A DNA stretch of 64,000 nucleotides from JAXMEB01 sp046348545 (GCA_046348545.1 JAXMEB010000003.1:62001-126000), one strand, 5' to 3'; shown: positions 1 to 9,299, counted from the stretch's first letter. Notes: generated by a model not told the origin, from the letters alone. Program-made: numbers and translations.

Positions 1-4
1 GTTG

Positions 5-805
5 TCATTTGTTACCTTCAATCTGATCTATAATTTTTTCGATTTTTTCTTTTGCATCTGCTTTGGCACGCTGACTGGCGCCAATCTCTTCTTTTTTATC
101 GTCTTCTATGTGGTTTGAGAAAATAATTCTTCTATCGCCTTTTTCAATCCAACCAATGAACCAGCCATGATATAAATCAGGATTTTTTGTGTCATCAGCA
201 TTTAATAAGCTGCCCATTCCTGTTTTGCCATAAAACTTCCAGCCGTTTTTTAACTCTTCTACAAATATGATATTTTTTGTCATTGCTACTGCATGCGGCT
301 TAACAGGTAATTTTCCAGCTAGCATCTTCTGTAAAAAGGCGACTTGCTCTGCGCTTGAAATCTGCAGAGAACTCGATAACCAAGCATTTGTAAGGCCGTT
401 GTTTGATCCTTTGTCTCCTGTTAGGTCCTTATTGCCGTAATCAAATTTTGTGACATACTCTTGAAATTTTTTCATACCAAGTTTTTTGGTCAAAACTTGG
501 CTATACCAAACACAGGATTCTTTCATCCAGCTTTTGGGGGTTTGATCTTGCTTCCAAACCTCTCGCCAATTAACATAGCCTTCTTTAAAAGGCCATACAG
601 GATGCATTTCATCGGCAAGAATGCCCGAATCAAATCCTATGAGGCTTAAAGTGATTTTAAAAGTAGACATAGGCGCATAGCGCTTTTCGCAATCACCTTC
701 ACTTTTTAAAACACGGGTCTTTTCTTTTGCAATAAAGCAGCTATCGGCAAACGCTACGTTGACTGATAACATAATTGAACATAACAATAAAATAACTTTT
801 TTCAT
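5..805 (-). CDS. bla: Class D (OXA-type) beta-lactamase
   Basis: Serine beta-lactamase that hydrolyses beta-lactams in the periplasm. The 266-residue protein begins with a clear signal peptide (lysines at 2-3, hydrophobic core, cleavage near A20). All class D motifs are visible: S47-T-F-K50 with the acylated serine and the lysine that is carbamylated in this class, S97-C-V99, Y123-G-N125 and K194-T-G196, followed by the typical WFIGW segment. It is the last gene of a minus-strand run MerR regulator - deacetylase/hydrolase - OXA and starts 4 bp after the preceding stop, so it is probably co-transcribed. A second OXA paralogue lies at 29083-29889. The family is certain; the substrate spectrum cannot be read from the sequence. 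Confidence 0.95.
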   Translation of the reverse strand: MKKVILLLCSIMLSVNVAFADSCFIAKEKTRVLKSEGDCEKRYAPMSTFKITLSLIGFDSGILADEMHPVWPFKEGYVNWREVWKQDQTPKSWMKESCVWYSQVLTKKLGMKKFQEYVTKFDYGNKDLTGDKGSNNGLTNAWLSSSLQISSAEQVAFLQKMLAGKLPVKPHAVAMTKNIIFVEELKNGWKFYGKTGMGSLLNADDTKNPDLYHGWFIGWIEKGDRRIIFSNHIEDDKKEEIGASQRAKADAKEKIEKIIDQIEGNK

Positions 806-808
806 GAT

Positions 809-2356
809 TTACCTATCTAAAAATTTAATAATTGATTTTTGAATTTCGTCCTTGATTTGCGAACTCCCTTGATCACACAAATCTATGTGTTTAGCGCTTT
901 CAATCAGAATTGTCTCCACTCCTTTGCCTGGGATAACACCGGGATCTGCCTTGGTATCATTGGCACCGAAATGTAAAATTGGAACACCCATATCAGATGG
1001 AAAGGGATAGCGCAGACTATCAAGAGAGATGACTTTGTTAACTTTTTCTGTATATCTATCTGTAAACATCATAGAAATATCACCGCCATTTGAATGGCCT
1101 ATTAAAATTACCTTGTCTAAATTTAAATTTTGTTTGGTTTTATTAAGCTCTTTGATGACAAATAATATATTCTGAACACCACGTTCCCAAAGAGGTTTTC
1201 GCCTTTCGAATAGGTTGCCCGTTCTGGGTAGCGGTTTATCTGTTTCAAGATCATGTTGAATGCTCACTATAAAATATCCACGTGCCGCTAGCGCATTTTC
1301 GATAAACGCATATTCGGTATTTTTAGCACCATAGCCATGGTTAATAATCACCACGGGAAGTTTAATAATTCCTGCTTTAGCTTTACCCATCGATTCGCCA
1401 CTAACGTAAATCTCGACAGGTATAGAGCGATTGCGGGATTTGTCAAAATAATTTAAGTTTTTTGCTTTAATAAAAGGATTGTTGTCAGGCTCAGGGTCCT
1501 GTGACCAATCGACCACTTTGCCCCTTGTGAAATCCCATCGATACAGCCATGAAACGCCAAATGGCGCATAATAATTATCTGGCTCTAGGTAGGCTTTATC
1601 TTCTAATGCCCGATCTAATGTTACAAACCTGTATCCAAGCTCATCAACGATTTTAAGCAAATCTTCCATAGCATAAGAGTTGATTAAATTTATATGTAAT
1701 AACCATGTATGCCTGATATTACGCCCAAAGATTTTTTCAGAGGCAGTCTTGTAAAAAGCGAATTTTGCCTTTGTGTGCGCTAGATACTGGGCAATAATCT
1801 TTTCTTTATCTTTCGGAGTTTCAAGCAACTGCTGATTAAATTTCCAATCATCTGTATCAATGGTAATGGGGGCAACAATATAATTTTCCTTTTTTAGAAA
1901 GGACTCAAATGAAGCACGCATTTCCTTCGTCGTGCCGGTATCAAGATAAGGGTGCCTGAAATAACGGTAAGGCATGCCGCTATCTGCCATCAGTTTTTTG
2001 GAAACTTGGGCGCCTTTAATCACATCCCTTTGAAATTCATCAACCTTTACGCTGCTTAAAAATTTGTGTGAGTAGGTATGATTACCGAGTGGATGCCCAT
2101 CATCAACCCATAATTTAAGAATCGCGATTTTTTCTGATTGCTGTCCCTTGCTGTAAAGCTTTTCTTCATTTACAAAGCCAATAGCTGGCGCATTAAATTT
2201 CTTGAGCGCCTGCAAGATACGCTTATTAATGAGGCTTTGATTTTGAGCCAACTCATCTTCTTGCCCTGGGAGATCATCAAATGTGATAGCAATTTCATTA
2301 GCATAAACTGCGCTTGCAAATAAAAATAAAAACAGGGTAATGAGTATGTGCTTCAT
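809..2356 (-). CDS. Secreted polysaccharide deacetylase fused to alpha/beta hydrolase
   Basis: A 515-residue exported protein with a signal peptide (first about 19 residues, ending AVYA). The N-terminal half is a NodB-type polysaccharide deacetylase: ITFDD at 24-28 (catalytic and metal aspartates), H93/H97 in the LGNHTYSH metal motif, and R134-HPYLDTG. From about residue 300 a second domain begins, an alpha/beta hydrolase with an oxyanion-type INHGYGAKN strand and a GHSNGG nucleophile elbow near residue 430, resembling PAF-acetylhydrolase/dienelactone hydrolase enzymes. The pairing suggests removal of N- or O-acyl groups from an envelope or host glycan. It lies between the MerR regulator and the OXA gene with short gaps. 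Domain assignments are good; the substrate is unknown. Confidence 0.85.
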   Translation of the reverse strand: MKHILITLFLFLFASAVYANEIAITFDDLPGQEDELAQNQSLINKRILQALKKFNAPAIGFVNEEKLYSKGQQSEKIAILKLWVDDGHPLGNHTYSHKFLSSVKVDEFQRDVIKGAQVSKKLMADSGMPYRYFRHPYLDTGTTKEMRASFESFLKKENYIVAPITIDTDDWKFNQQLLETPKDKEKIIAQYLAHTKAKFAFYKTASEKIFGRNIRHTWLLHINLINSYAMEDLLKIVDELGYRFVTLDRALEDKAYLEPDNYYAPFGVSWLYRWDFTRGKVVDWSQDPEPDNNPFIKAKNLNYFDKSRNRSIPVEIYVSGESMGKAKAGIIKLPVVIINHGYGAKNTEYAFIENALAARGYFIVSIQHDLETDKPLPRTGNLFERRKPLWERGVQNILFVIKELNKTKQNLNLDKVILIGHSNGGDISMMFTDRYTEKVNKVISLDSLRYPFPSDMGVPILHFGANDTKADPGVIPGKGVETILIESAKHIDLCDQGSSQIKDEIQKSIIKFLDR

Positions 2357-2421
2357 TGGTTTGATCTCAAGATTAAATTAGTGGGGGGCGATAAAATCGA
2401 CCCTCGCTGTTATTTGCTATA

Positions 2422-3183
2422 TTACAGGTTTTTATTTGCATAGAACATCATTGCTTCCCCAATAAATTCAATCATTTTCGGATGGTATACATCAAAAAAC
2501 TTCTTGAAATCAGGATGCTGCGCATATAGCTCTGATAAGCCTATATACATATTTTTTGTAACTTCATGAAAGCGCCCTTGTAATTGGCAATGGCGGTGGA
2601 TAATTGCTTGAACTGCATCAGAGTCAGCTTTTGCTCCCTGCTCAATAGCTTCAGCTAAAGATTTATGAATGGCGTCACCCTGATTTTTTACATCATCCCA
2701 TTCATCTTTATCCCATGTGGCAGTCGCTTTTTTGCTTTCCAATAGAAGCTTTTCTGCGTCTGTACCATGGTATTTTACCAAGTATTGTTCATATTCTTTT
2801 TGCTTCGCTTTATCAAAGCCATAGTATAACTCTTCGTCTTTCATAACCTGTTTTCCTCTTAAATGTTGAATTGTTTTATCGATCGTAGCAATTAAGCTGT
2901 TTTTACGAGCGATATCTTTTTCCAAAACTTTTCTATGCGCATATAAGGCTTTGATATTGTCAAAATCATTTTGCGAAAGCAGTTTTTGGATATCATTTAA
3001 GTTGAATCCCAGCTCTCTGAAGAATAAAATTTGCTGTAGCAGCAACAACTGTACCTCTTCATAATAACGGTAACTATTGGCGCCATGATATGCGGGTTTC
3101 AATAACCCGATTTCATCATACCAGTGCAGTGTACGTACACCGACCCCAGATATCTTCGCCAATTCTTTTACCGTATAAGCCAT
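2422..3183 (-). CDS. MerR-family transcriptional regulator, TipAL type
   Basis: A 253-residue regulator. Residues 1-70 are the MerR winged-helix domain (VKELAKISGVGVRTLHWYDE, then GLLKP and the Y-R-Y-Y wing), followed by a coiled-coil helix to about residue 110. The C-terminal 140 residues match the TipAS drug-binding fold (MYIGLSELYAQHPDFKKFF region), known in TipAL and SkgA to bind thiopeptides and other compounds. The start is supported by GAGGA 7 nt upstream and by a MerR-type promoter just before it. It heads the run that ends in the OXA beta-lactamase, so it probably autoregulates and controls the two genes after it. The ligand is unknown. Confidence 0.9.
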   Translation of the reverse strand: MAYTVKELAKISGVGVRTLHWYDEIGLLKPAYHGANSYRYYEEVQLLLLQQILFFRELGFNLNDIQKLLSQNDFDNIKALYAHRKVLEKDIARKNSLIATIDKTIQHLRGKQVMKDEELYYGFDKAKQKEYEQYLVKYHGTDAEKLLLESKKATATWDKDEWDDVKNQGDAIHKSLAEAIEQGAKADSDAVQAIIHRHCQLQGRFHEVTKNMYIGLSELYAQHPDFKKFFDVYHPKMIEFIGEAMMFYANKNL

Positions 3184-3210
3184 AAATCCATCCTCAAATG
3201 ATACAATTCA

Positions 3211-3241
3211 AAGATAATGGATCACGTAACGTGAGGGTCAA
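3211..3241 (-). promoter_or_regulatory. MerR-type 19-bp-spacer promoter with operator dyad
   Basis: On the minus strand, TTGACC (3241-3236) and TATCTT (3216-3211) are separated by exactly 19 bp, the overlong spacer typical of MerR-controlled promoters. The spacer holds the perfect dyad TCACGTTACGTGA (3234-3222). The predicted transcript starts about 20 nt before the regulator's ATG. This is the expected autoregulatory site of the TipAL-like regulator. Confidence 0.8.
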
Positions 3242-3272
3242 GGGGTAAATTAAAATACTTTTCATAAATATC

Positions 3273-4286
3273 TCATTTCAATTTCTTGGTGAACCACAGC
3301 ACCAGATCATCGTCGAGTGGGTAGCTATTTCCTGGGATGGTTGGCTGGTAATTGTAAGTGACACCCTTGCCATCTGGGATATAGCCGCGTTTGACATACA
3401 GCCTTTGAGCTGCTCCATACCCGCCATCTTCGCCTGCATATAAGCCGACACCAATGCCAATTGTATCTGATTTAGTTGCAGCTTCTTGTTCGGCTGTATC
3501 AAGCAGCAAGGAACCAATGCCCATTTTTCTGAATGAAGGCAATACGTTTAAATCCATAATTTCTGGGATATTTTGCGCTTTAAATGACGGATATTGTGAT
3601 TGCCATTTTAAGGTCACATAACCTGCAAATTCGCCCTTGAAGTGAGCCAGCCAAACAAGCCGATCTCCTGCTTCTTGCTCATTTAAATATCCTGCAAAAA
3701 GTGATTCCGGTTTATTCCAGCCGATTTGGTTAAAAGCGGATACAATAATGGGGATATCATCTGTAATGAATTTATCAATTGAGATACAGGACAGCTTATT
3801 ATCAATTGTATACATGCATTGTTGAGCATTAAAAAGTTCAAAACTCCTGATATATTCCATACCGATTGTCTGTAACAGTTGACGTGACTTAATGTTTGCT
3901 TCTTGTGTGATGGCAATTATTTGTTTTAACTTGAGGGTATGGAATCCGTAATCTATGCATGCTTTTGCGGCTTCACGAGCGAACCCCTTTTTCCAAAACT
4001 CTGGAAAAAAGATATAAGAAAGCTCAATACCATCTTTGAAATCTTCGGAATGATGCAATCCACAAAGGCCTATTGTTTTTTTAGCGACTTTGTCAAAGAC
4101 GGCACATCTTCCAAACTGATATTGATCCCAATGATTTTGGAGTTCAACTACTTTTTGCTTGATGCGATCATCAGAGATAATGCCACCAAGAAATTTTCTA
4201 ACCCTTTCATCCCGCCATAGATTCTCTAATATTAGCATATCATCATTGGTTGGTCGGTATAACAATAAGCGAGGTGTTTCAATCAT
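3273..4286 (-). CDS. Tandem GNAT acetyltransferase (two GNAT domains)
   Basis: A 337-residue protein made of two acetyl-CoA-dependent N-acetyltransferase domains. The first (about 1-165) is RimJ/RimL-like, with the typical IETPRLLLYRPT start and GFAREAAKACIDYGF cofactor region. The second (about 168-337) is a separate GNAT with the LNVLPSFRKMGIGSLLLDTAEQ acetyl-CoA loop (R/Q-x-x-G-x-G/A). It overlaps the upstream gene by 4 bp (ATGA coupling) and is the last gene of the SDR-ABC-GNAT-APH minus operon. The substrate is not known; small amine or antibiotic acetylation would fit the neighbours. Confidence 0.88.
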   Translation of the reverse strand: MIETPRLLLYRPTNDDMLILENLWRDERVRKFLGGIISDDRIKQKVVELQNHWDQYQFGRCAVFDKVAKKTIGLCGLHHSEDFKDGIELSYIFFPEFWKKGFAREAAKACIDYGFHTLKLKQIIAITQEANIKSRQLLQTIGMEYIRSFELFNAQQCMYTIDNKLSCISIDKFITDDIPIIVSAFNQIGWNKPESLFAGYLNEQEAGDRLVWLAHFKGEFAGYVTLKWQSQYPSFKAQNIPEIMDLNVLPSFRKMGIGSLLLDTAEQEAATKSDTIGIGVGLYAGEDGGYGAAQRLYVKRGYIPDGKGVTYNYQPTIPGNSYPLDDDLVLWFTKKLK

Positions 4287-6208
4287 AACACCTTACCCAC
4301 AGGAACATCGTTTGGATCGGATTCATGGTTTTCGGGATCATTAAACGGCACTTCTGTATAGCCATTTTTGAGATAGAATCTTAAACTGCATTGTCTGGAT
4401 TCAGCATGAATGCTTTTAACCCCTAAACTTTTTAACCATTTCTCTATAAGCGCTAAAAATACGCTACCAGAATTTTGATTTCGCTTGTCCTCATCAACAG
4501 CAATAATACGAATTGCCGCTCTTTTATCATGCCAAAATTGAATATGGGCGTAACCAATAATTTCCGTGCTCTGATATAAAACGAGATGAGCATGCTCTTC
4601 GTGGTTAAAAGTCCATGTGTAAGGATCTGCTATGCCGTGGGGACCAAAGAAATAAGTGTCCCGAAAATGTTTGGCTGCAGCCCATTCTAAAGCGTGGGTG
4701 CATAGCACAAATCGGTGTTTATTAAAGCCAGACTGATTTAATATGCTTTGAATAAAATCGTGTTTACCAAGAGTATATCCTCTATAAATAGAGTCGTTTT
4801 TCTCATGATTCGAGTCTTCTGCAATCAATTTATATTTAAGCAGCTCATATTCATCCCTAGCGCTAGGGTTCTCACGCAAATGATCCCTAAATAAAATATT
4901 TAATTCGATTTCAGGATCGTTTTCTTCAAAAACGTGAAGATTGATATTTCTATCAGCTGTTCTTGTTGTGAAGCTTCTTCGGAGAGGAATATTAAAACCA
5001 CCCCTATATTTATACCCTATAGCCTCTAATTGTGATTTATCAAAAAACAAATTTCGGACAACTGCGATAATGTCTATCTTAGGCTTAGCGGCCAGGCCTG
5101 GCACTGACGTTGAGCCGACATGATGAATAGCAATGCAGTTATCCCCCAATGCTTGACTGATAAGTAGCGCCTCTTTTTCAAAAATATGAGGCCAATTTCG
5201 GTCATAAGGTTTAATTTCAACACGATCTATTTTTTGCATGTTATTTAACTTTGATAAGATATGATTTATAAGATCGCGAATATCAGCGCATCGATGCGGA
5301 TGGTCTTTAGGGTCTGATCGTTTAAGAAGGTCAAGCAACGATGATAAATTCAATAAATGTATGGTAGTGCACCAATGAGCGGGTAATTTAATACCATTTT
5401 TTTGCAAAGCCTCTATAAATGAGTTCTGGAATTCAGGCGGCATTTTATGGTCGTATCTGAGCATGTTAGCCACATCCCAAAGGTAAGACCCAGAAAAAGC
5501 AAATTCCCAGTCCAAAATGCCGGTCACAACCCAAGAGCCGTTAATTTTATCTACCAAAATGTTGGCGGGATCAAAGTCACCATGAACGAGGTGTTTTTCA
5601 TCACTAGTGGGAACGGAAGATGCGTGCTGCTCTATAGCTTGTTTGATTTCAGTAATCACCGAAGGATCTAGCATAGATACTACGGTTTTGTCATTCAAGC
5701 AGCCTTGTGCAAATTTGATGACGTCAGAGGATTCGCACTCGACCACCTCCAAATCTTTATTTAAGAATCCAGATTTTGGAAAGTCATATGCTGTAATTTT
5801 TGAAAGCATCATACCCACTTCACTCATGATTGCACCAATAGCCTCAGGAGCGTTGCTCAACAAAAAATCACGAAGAGAGATGCCAGGACTAAACTCTGTA
5901 ATGGCAAAATGATGCCCTTCAAGTTCGCCAATGTAATGTGTTAGCGGGACTGGCACAGCTTCTTTTATTAATGCAGCTAATTTTTGTTCTCTGTAGGCCG
6001 CATCTTTGTCGCGCAAATAAATACGCAAAATCAGGGGATGGTTTTGATTTTCCAGCTGAATTTTATAATTAAGATTAGCACATCCACCAGCAATCAATTC
6101 ACATGAGACAAGTGCTTCATCAGGATAAGCAAAGCGCACCATTTTCTCTACCATGCCTTCTGGCAGCTGGTATGTGGTACTTGTTTTCTCCCACTCAACT
6201 TTAAACAT
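4283..6208 (-). CDS. APH-type kinase - GrpB/UPF0157 - GNAT triple fusion
   Basis: A 641-residue three-domain protein. Residues about 1-320 are an aminoglycoside/choline phosphotransferase fold with the Brenner motif HGDFDPANIL and a downstream ILDWEFA metal aspartate. Residues about 328-490 are a GrpB (UPF0157) nucleotidyltransferase-like domain with HVGSTSVPGLAAKPKIDI. Residues about 495-641 are a GNAT acetyltransferase (FHAxxR-like end SIHAESRQCSLRFYLKNGY). GrpB and APH domains are each found beside resistance enzymes. One chain could phosphorylate, nucleotidylate and acetylate small molecules, but no substrate can be named. It is translationally coupled to the genes on both sides. Confidence 0.87.
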   Translation of the reverse strand: MFKVEWEKTSTTYQLPEGMVEKMVRFAYPDEALVSCELIAGGCANLNYKIQLENQNHPLILRIYLRDKDAAYREQKLAALIKEAVPVPLTHYIGELEGHHFAITEFSPGISLRDFLLSNAPEAIGAIMSEVGMMLSKITAYDFPKSGFLNKDLEVVECESSDVIKFAQGCLNDKTVVSMLDPSVITEIKQAIEQHASSVPTSDEKHLVHGDFDPANILVDKINGSWVVTGILDWEFAFSGSYLWDVANMLRYDHKMPPEFQNSFIEALQKNGIKLPAHWCTTIHLLNLSSLLDLLKRSDPKDHPHRCADIRDLINHILSKLNNMQKIDRVEIKPYDRNWPHIFEKEALLISQALGDNCIAIHHVGSTSVPGLAAKPKIDIIAVVRNLFFDKSQLEAIGYKYRGGFNIPLRRSFTTRTADRNINLHVFEENDPEIELNILFRDHLRENPSARDEYELLKYKLIAEDSNHEKNDSIYRGYTLGKHDFIQSILNQSGFNKHRFVLCTHALEWAAAKHFRDTYFFGPHGIADPYTWTFNHEEHAHLVLYQSTEIIGYAHIQFWHDKRAAIRIIAVDEDKRNQNSGSVFLALIEKWLKSLGVKSIHAESRQCSLRFYLKNGYTEVPFNDPENHESDPNDVPVGKVL

Positions 6209-6627
6209 TACAAGCTCCGCTTTAAAAAGATACAGCTTGAATTTTGCGTATAGCCCGGCCTTTCGAAATCAGTTACATATCCTAACTTTTCATAGAATGT
6301 TTTTGCGCCTTGAAAACTCATCGTGGCAACGGTTGCGATCCGGCATCCTGACCTGCGGCCGTAATCATGAACAGCTTCCATTAATTGATACCCCAAACCA
6401 TTCTTGCGGTGATCGGGATGTACCCACAATTGATCGGTATAAATGCTGCCGAAAATCACACTCCCGTTGCATCCCGCAATAATTTGGTTCTTCTCATCTC
6501 GAATAAAGAATGCGAAAGGATGAGCTTCGCCAAATTCAGGTGTCTCTTGATTAATTTTCTGGGTTAGAAAATCAATGTTTGCGCTTGCTGGGGTAGATGT
6601 GTATTGAATATTTACTGAAGATTTCAT
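6208..6627 (-). CDS. GNAT family N-acetyltransferase
   Basis: A single-domain GNAT of 139 residues. The acetyl-CoA-binding region reads LWVHPDHRKNGLGYQLMEAV (motif A, R-x-x-G-x-G), and the C-terminus has the usual AKTFYEKLGY element. It overlaps the ABC exporter gene upstream by 4 bp and abuts the triple fusion downstream by one base, so all are probably translated from one mRNA. The protein resembles small GNATs often annotated as histone acetyltransferase HPA2-like; the substrate is unknown. Confidence 0.87.
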   Translation of the reverse strand: MKSSVNIQYTSTPASANIDFLTQKINQETPEFGEAHPFAFFIRDEKNQIIAGCNGSVIFGSIYTDQLWVHPDHRKNGLGYQLMEAVHDYGRRSGCRIATVATMSFQGAKTFYEKLGYVTDFERPGYTQNSSCIFLKRSL

Positions 6628-8375
6628 ACTTCATCCTCCGTTTTTTCATCACCCAAAAAGCCACCAACTTGTGCATCCCATAGGGTTTTATAAAGCCCTT
6701 CTTTTGCAAGAAGTTCACTATGGGTTCCGTCTTCTACAATATTGCCTTTGTCAAAAACCAGGATGCGATCCATATGCAGTAAGGTTGATAAACGGTGGGC
6801 AATGACGATTGTAGTTTTGTTCTGCATCAGCTCCCATAAGGATTCTTGGATCAAGCTTTCCGTCACAGAATCAAGTTGGCTCGTTGCTTCATCAAGGATA
6901 AGGATTGGTGCATTTTTGAGAATTGCTCTGGCAATCGCAATACGTTGACGTTGTCCACCAGAAAGTTTGACGCCTCGTTCACCAACAAGTGAGTCATAAC
7001 CTTGTGGCAACGTGGAAATAAACTCATGAGCGTGGGCTTTAATAGCCGCTTCAATTACTTCTTCATCAGTGCTATCTGCTCGGCCATAACGAATATTGTC
7101 CATCAAACTTCTGTGAAACAATGATGGATCTTGCGGAATCATAGCAATATTTTCTCTCAAAGAATCTTGAGTTACATCCCTAATATCCTGACCATCAATT
7201 AAAATAGCGCCATCTGTTACATCATAAAGGCGGAGGATCAAATTGACGAAAGTAGACTTGCCGCCTCCTGAATAACCAACAAGCCCAACTTTCTGACCAG
7301 CTGTAATTTCGATGGATTTATTTTGAAAAATAGGTTCAGTACCCTTGTAATGGAATTTGACGTTGTCGAATGTGATTTGGCCTGTTTTAATTTTTAGGAT
7401 TTTCGCATCAGGTCTGTCCTGAATATCTGGTATGTCCTCTAAAATAATGAGCGCTTGATCTACCGTGCCAAGGTTGGTAATAAAATTTTTAACGATGGTT
7501 GTTATTTGGAAAAGACGGTTAATAATTTCAAAGTTCAACATGAACACAAGAGCAAAGTCACCTGGAGTAATAAGTTTGTTTTTACTTAAATAAATCATGC
7601 CACAGAGACAAGAAAGGATGTATAGGGAAAAAAGACTTCCTTGTGTCATAAAATAAGTTCTTAAATAAAGAATGCTAGTTTTACGTTTAGAAGTAAGATC
7701 TGTTAGTTTCTTATTTATTCTGTTTATTTCGTGCGAATATGATGAAAATATTTTTACAGAAAACATATTCGTTATGTAATCAACAATATTCCCCCATACT
7801 TGCGAGTCAGATTCAGCTTCTAGCTTGCTTAAAGCAGCAGCTTTTTTCATTTTTACGTAGCCAGTAGCTAAAAATATTGCAATCCAGATAATGATTGCTA
7901 TGGCAAAGCCAAAATGTACTTTTGCAAGCAAAAAAATGATGATCGTTAACATCAAAAATATTTGAAAAAATTCAATTAATATGGTGTTAATCATCTGGGG
8001 TGCGAAATTAGCAACATCCGACAATTTAGATGAAATGCTACCGGAAAGATGTTCTTGAAAAAAACGATATGGATAATTATTTAATTTATTTAAAAGAGAT
8101 TTTGTAATATAGGCTGTCATTGGTGGATAGAGTTTGCTCGAGAATAAATCGAAAGATGCCCAAGTCAAAACCAATCCGAATTGCATAACCCCATACACAG
8201 AAACGATTAACCAGATGTAACTGTAATTATTTGCACTTACGGCATCTATGATCATTTTTATGAGATATGGTTTACCATTTGCATCAATGGCAACGAATGT
8301 CATTAGCAGCACTATTGCCAACAAATACCATTTATATGGTTTTGATATTTCTAATAAAAATCTTAAAACACGCAC
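6624..8375 (-). CDS. ABC exporter half-transporter (fused membrane and ATPase domains)
   Basis: Inner-membrane multidrug/lipid-type ABC exporter of 583 residues: an N-terminal six-helix membrane domain, then an ATPase with Walker A GYSGGGKST, Q-loop, signature LSGGQRQR, Walker B ILILDEATSQLD and an H-loop (AHRLST). The frame is open further upstream to 8486, but that would overlap the SDR gene by over 100 bp. I chose GTG at 8375 because GGAGGA lies 8 nt upstream and the SDR stop codon is only 4 bp away. It probably works as a homodimer. In this operon it could export modified or toxic compounds. Confidence 0.9.
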   Translation of the reverse strand: MRVLRFLLEISKPYKWYLLAIVLLMTFVAIDANGKPYLIKMIIDAVSANNYSYIWLIVSVYGVMQFGLVLTWASFDLFSSKLYPPMTAYITKSLLNKLNNYPYRFFQEHLSGSISSKLSDVANFAPQMINTILIEFFQIFLMLTIIIFLLAKVHFGFAIAIIIWIAIFLATGYVKMKKAAALSKLEAESDSQVWGNIVDYITNMFSVKIFSSYSHEINRINKKLTDLTSKRKTSILYLRTYFMTQGSLFSLYILSCLCGMIYLSKNKLITPGDFALVFMLNFEIINRLFQITTIVKNFITNLGTVDQALIILEDIPDIQDRPDAKILKIKTGQITFDNVKFHYKGTEPIFQNKSIEITAGQKVGLVGYSGGGKSTFVNLILRLYDVTDGAILIDGQDIRDVTQDSLRENIAMIPQDPSLFHRSLMDNIRYGRADSTDEEVIEAAIKAHAHEFISTLPQGYDSLVGERGVKLSGGQRQRIAIARAILKNAPILILDEATSQLDSVTESLIQESLWELMQNKTTIVIAHRLSTLLHMDRILVFDKGNIVEDGTHSELLAKEGLYKTLWDAQVGGFLGDEKTEDEV

Positions 8376-8379
8376 TGTG

Positions 8380-9153
8380 TTATCCTCCCCAGGATGTTCC
8401 AAAAGATGTGCCGCCGTCAACGGTAATGCATGCTCCTGTAATATAAGACGAATGTGCATTTGATGCGAGAAGCAACAAAGCGCCATCTAAATCTTTTGGT
8501 GTTGCAACAAAACCCATAGGAATCTGCTCAGCAAACTCTTGTCGTTGTTGATCAGTGCCCAATTTGTGCTCTGTCATAGGAGTATGAAAAAGACCGGGGG
8601 CTATAGAATTGATTCTGATTTTATGCCTTGATAACTCGGTCACCAAAGATTTTGCCATATGAATTACAGCCGCCTTAGAGGTTGCGTAAGCTGTTGCTTC
8701 TTTATAAGGAAAGGCATCTCCGTTAATGCTGGCAATATTAATAATAGACCCATGAATGCCATGGTTCTTCATGTGATTTGCCACTGCCTTAGTGACATAC
8801 CACACGCCCATCAGGTTCGTTTGAACAATCGACTCAAAATTATCATTATCATCTTCTTCAAAAATAGGAGTAAGAATAGCAATCCCAGCATTATTAACGC
8901 AGATATCAATCTTTTCACCTGATTCTTCCAGCGCAGAAAAAGCAGCTTTTACGGATTGCTTATCTGATACATCCATCTGGATTGCTCTGGCGTTATGAAG
9001 CTCAGCAGCCAAGTTGTTCAACTTATCAATCCTGCGAGCGGCCAAGATCACCCGTGCCCCTGCGCCAGATAGGCAACGGGCAAATTGCTCTCCAAGGCCA
9101 CTAGAAGCCCCGGTGATTAATGCTGTTTTACCTTTTAGATCATATAGTTGCAT
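8380..9153 (-). CDS. Short-chain dehydrogenase/reductase
   Basis: A classical NAD(P)-dependent SDR of about 257 residues. It shows the TGASSGLG cofactor motif near the N-terminus, NNAG, a catalytic serine in IINIAS, the Y-A-T-S-K active site and the PG segment after it. The start at 9153 (MQLYDLKGK) places the Rossmann motif at the usual distance; an upstream ATG at 9183 is possible. It is the first gene of the minus operon and is divergent from the MarR regulator. This is the usual layout for a repressor and its target gene. The substrate is unknown. Confidence 0.88.
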   Translation of the reverse strand: MQLYDLKGKTALITGASSGLGEQFARCLSGAGARVILAARRIDKLNNLAAELHNARAIQMDVSDKQSVKAAFSALEESGEKIDICVNNAGIAILTPIFEEDDNDNFESIVQTNLMGVWYVTKAVANHMKNHGIHGSIINIASINGDAFPYKEATAYATSKAAVIHMAKSLVTELSRHKIRINSIAPGLFHTPMTEHKLGTDQQRQEFAEQIPMGFVATPKDLDGALLLLASNAHSSYITGACITVDGGTSFGTSWGG

Positions 9154-9203
9154 GTTCAATTTTCCGCCAGATGACAAAATCATAAGATTCCCACAGCTTT
9201 ATC

Positions 9204-9253
9204 TTGACATAAAACTATATTTTGTGCAACTATAATATGTATAACCATGTTAT
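9204..9253. promoter_or_regulatory. Divergent SDR/MarR promoter region with candidate operator
   Basis: The 146 bp between the divergent SDR and MarR starts contain TTGACA (9204-9209) and TATAAT (9231-9236). The spacer is 21 bp, longer than ideal, so the true -35 may differ. Just downstream is the dyad ATAACCATGTTAT (9241-9253), which would overlap the transcription start and is a plausible MarR site. The hexamers are seen directly; the regulatory role is inference. Confidence 0.45.
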
Positions 9254-9299
9254 GATTATGCTCTTTTTTAGAAACAACCCATTTTATGGAGAGAAATAC

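Noticed and set aside
8376..8486. Longer N-terminus of the ABC exporter
   Set aside because: It would overlap the SDR gene by over 100 bp, and the GTG at 8375 has a strong ribosome site.
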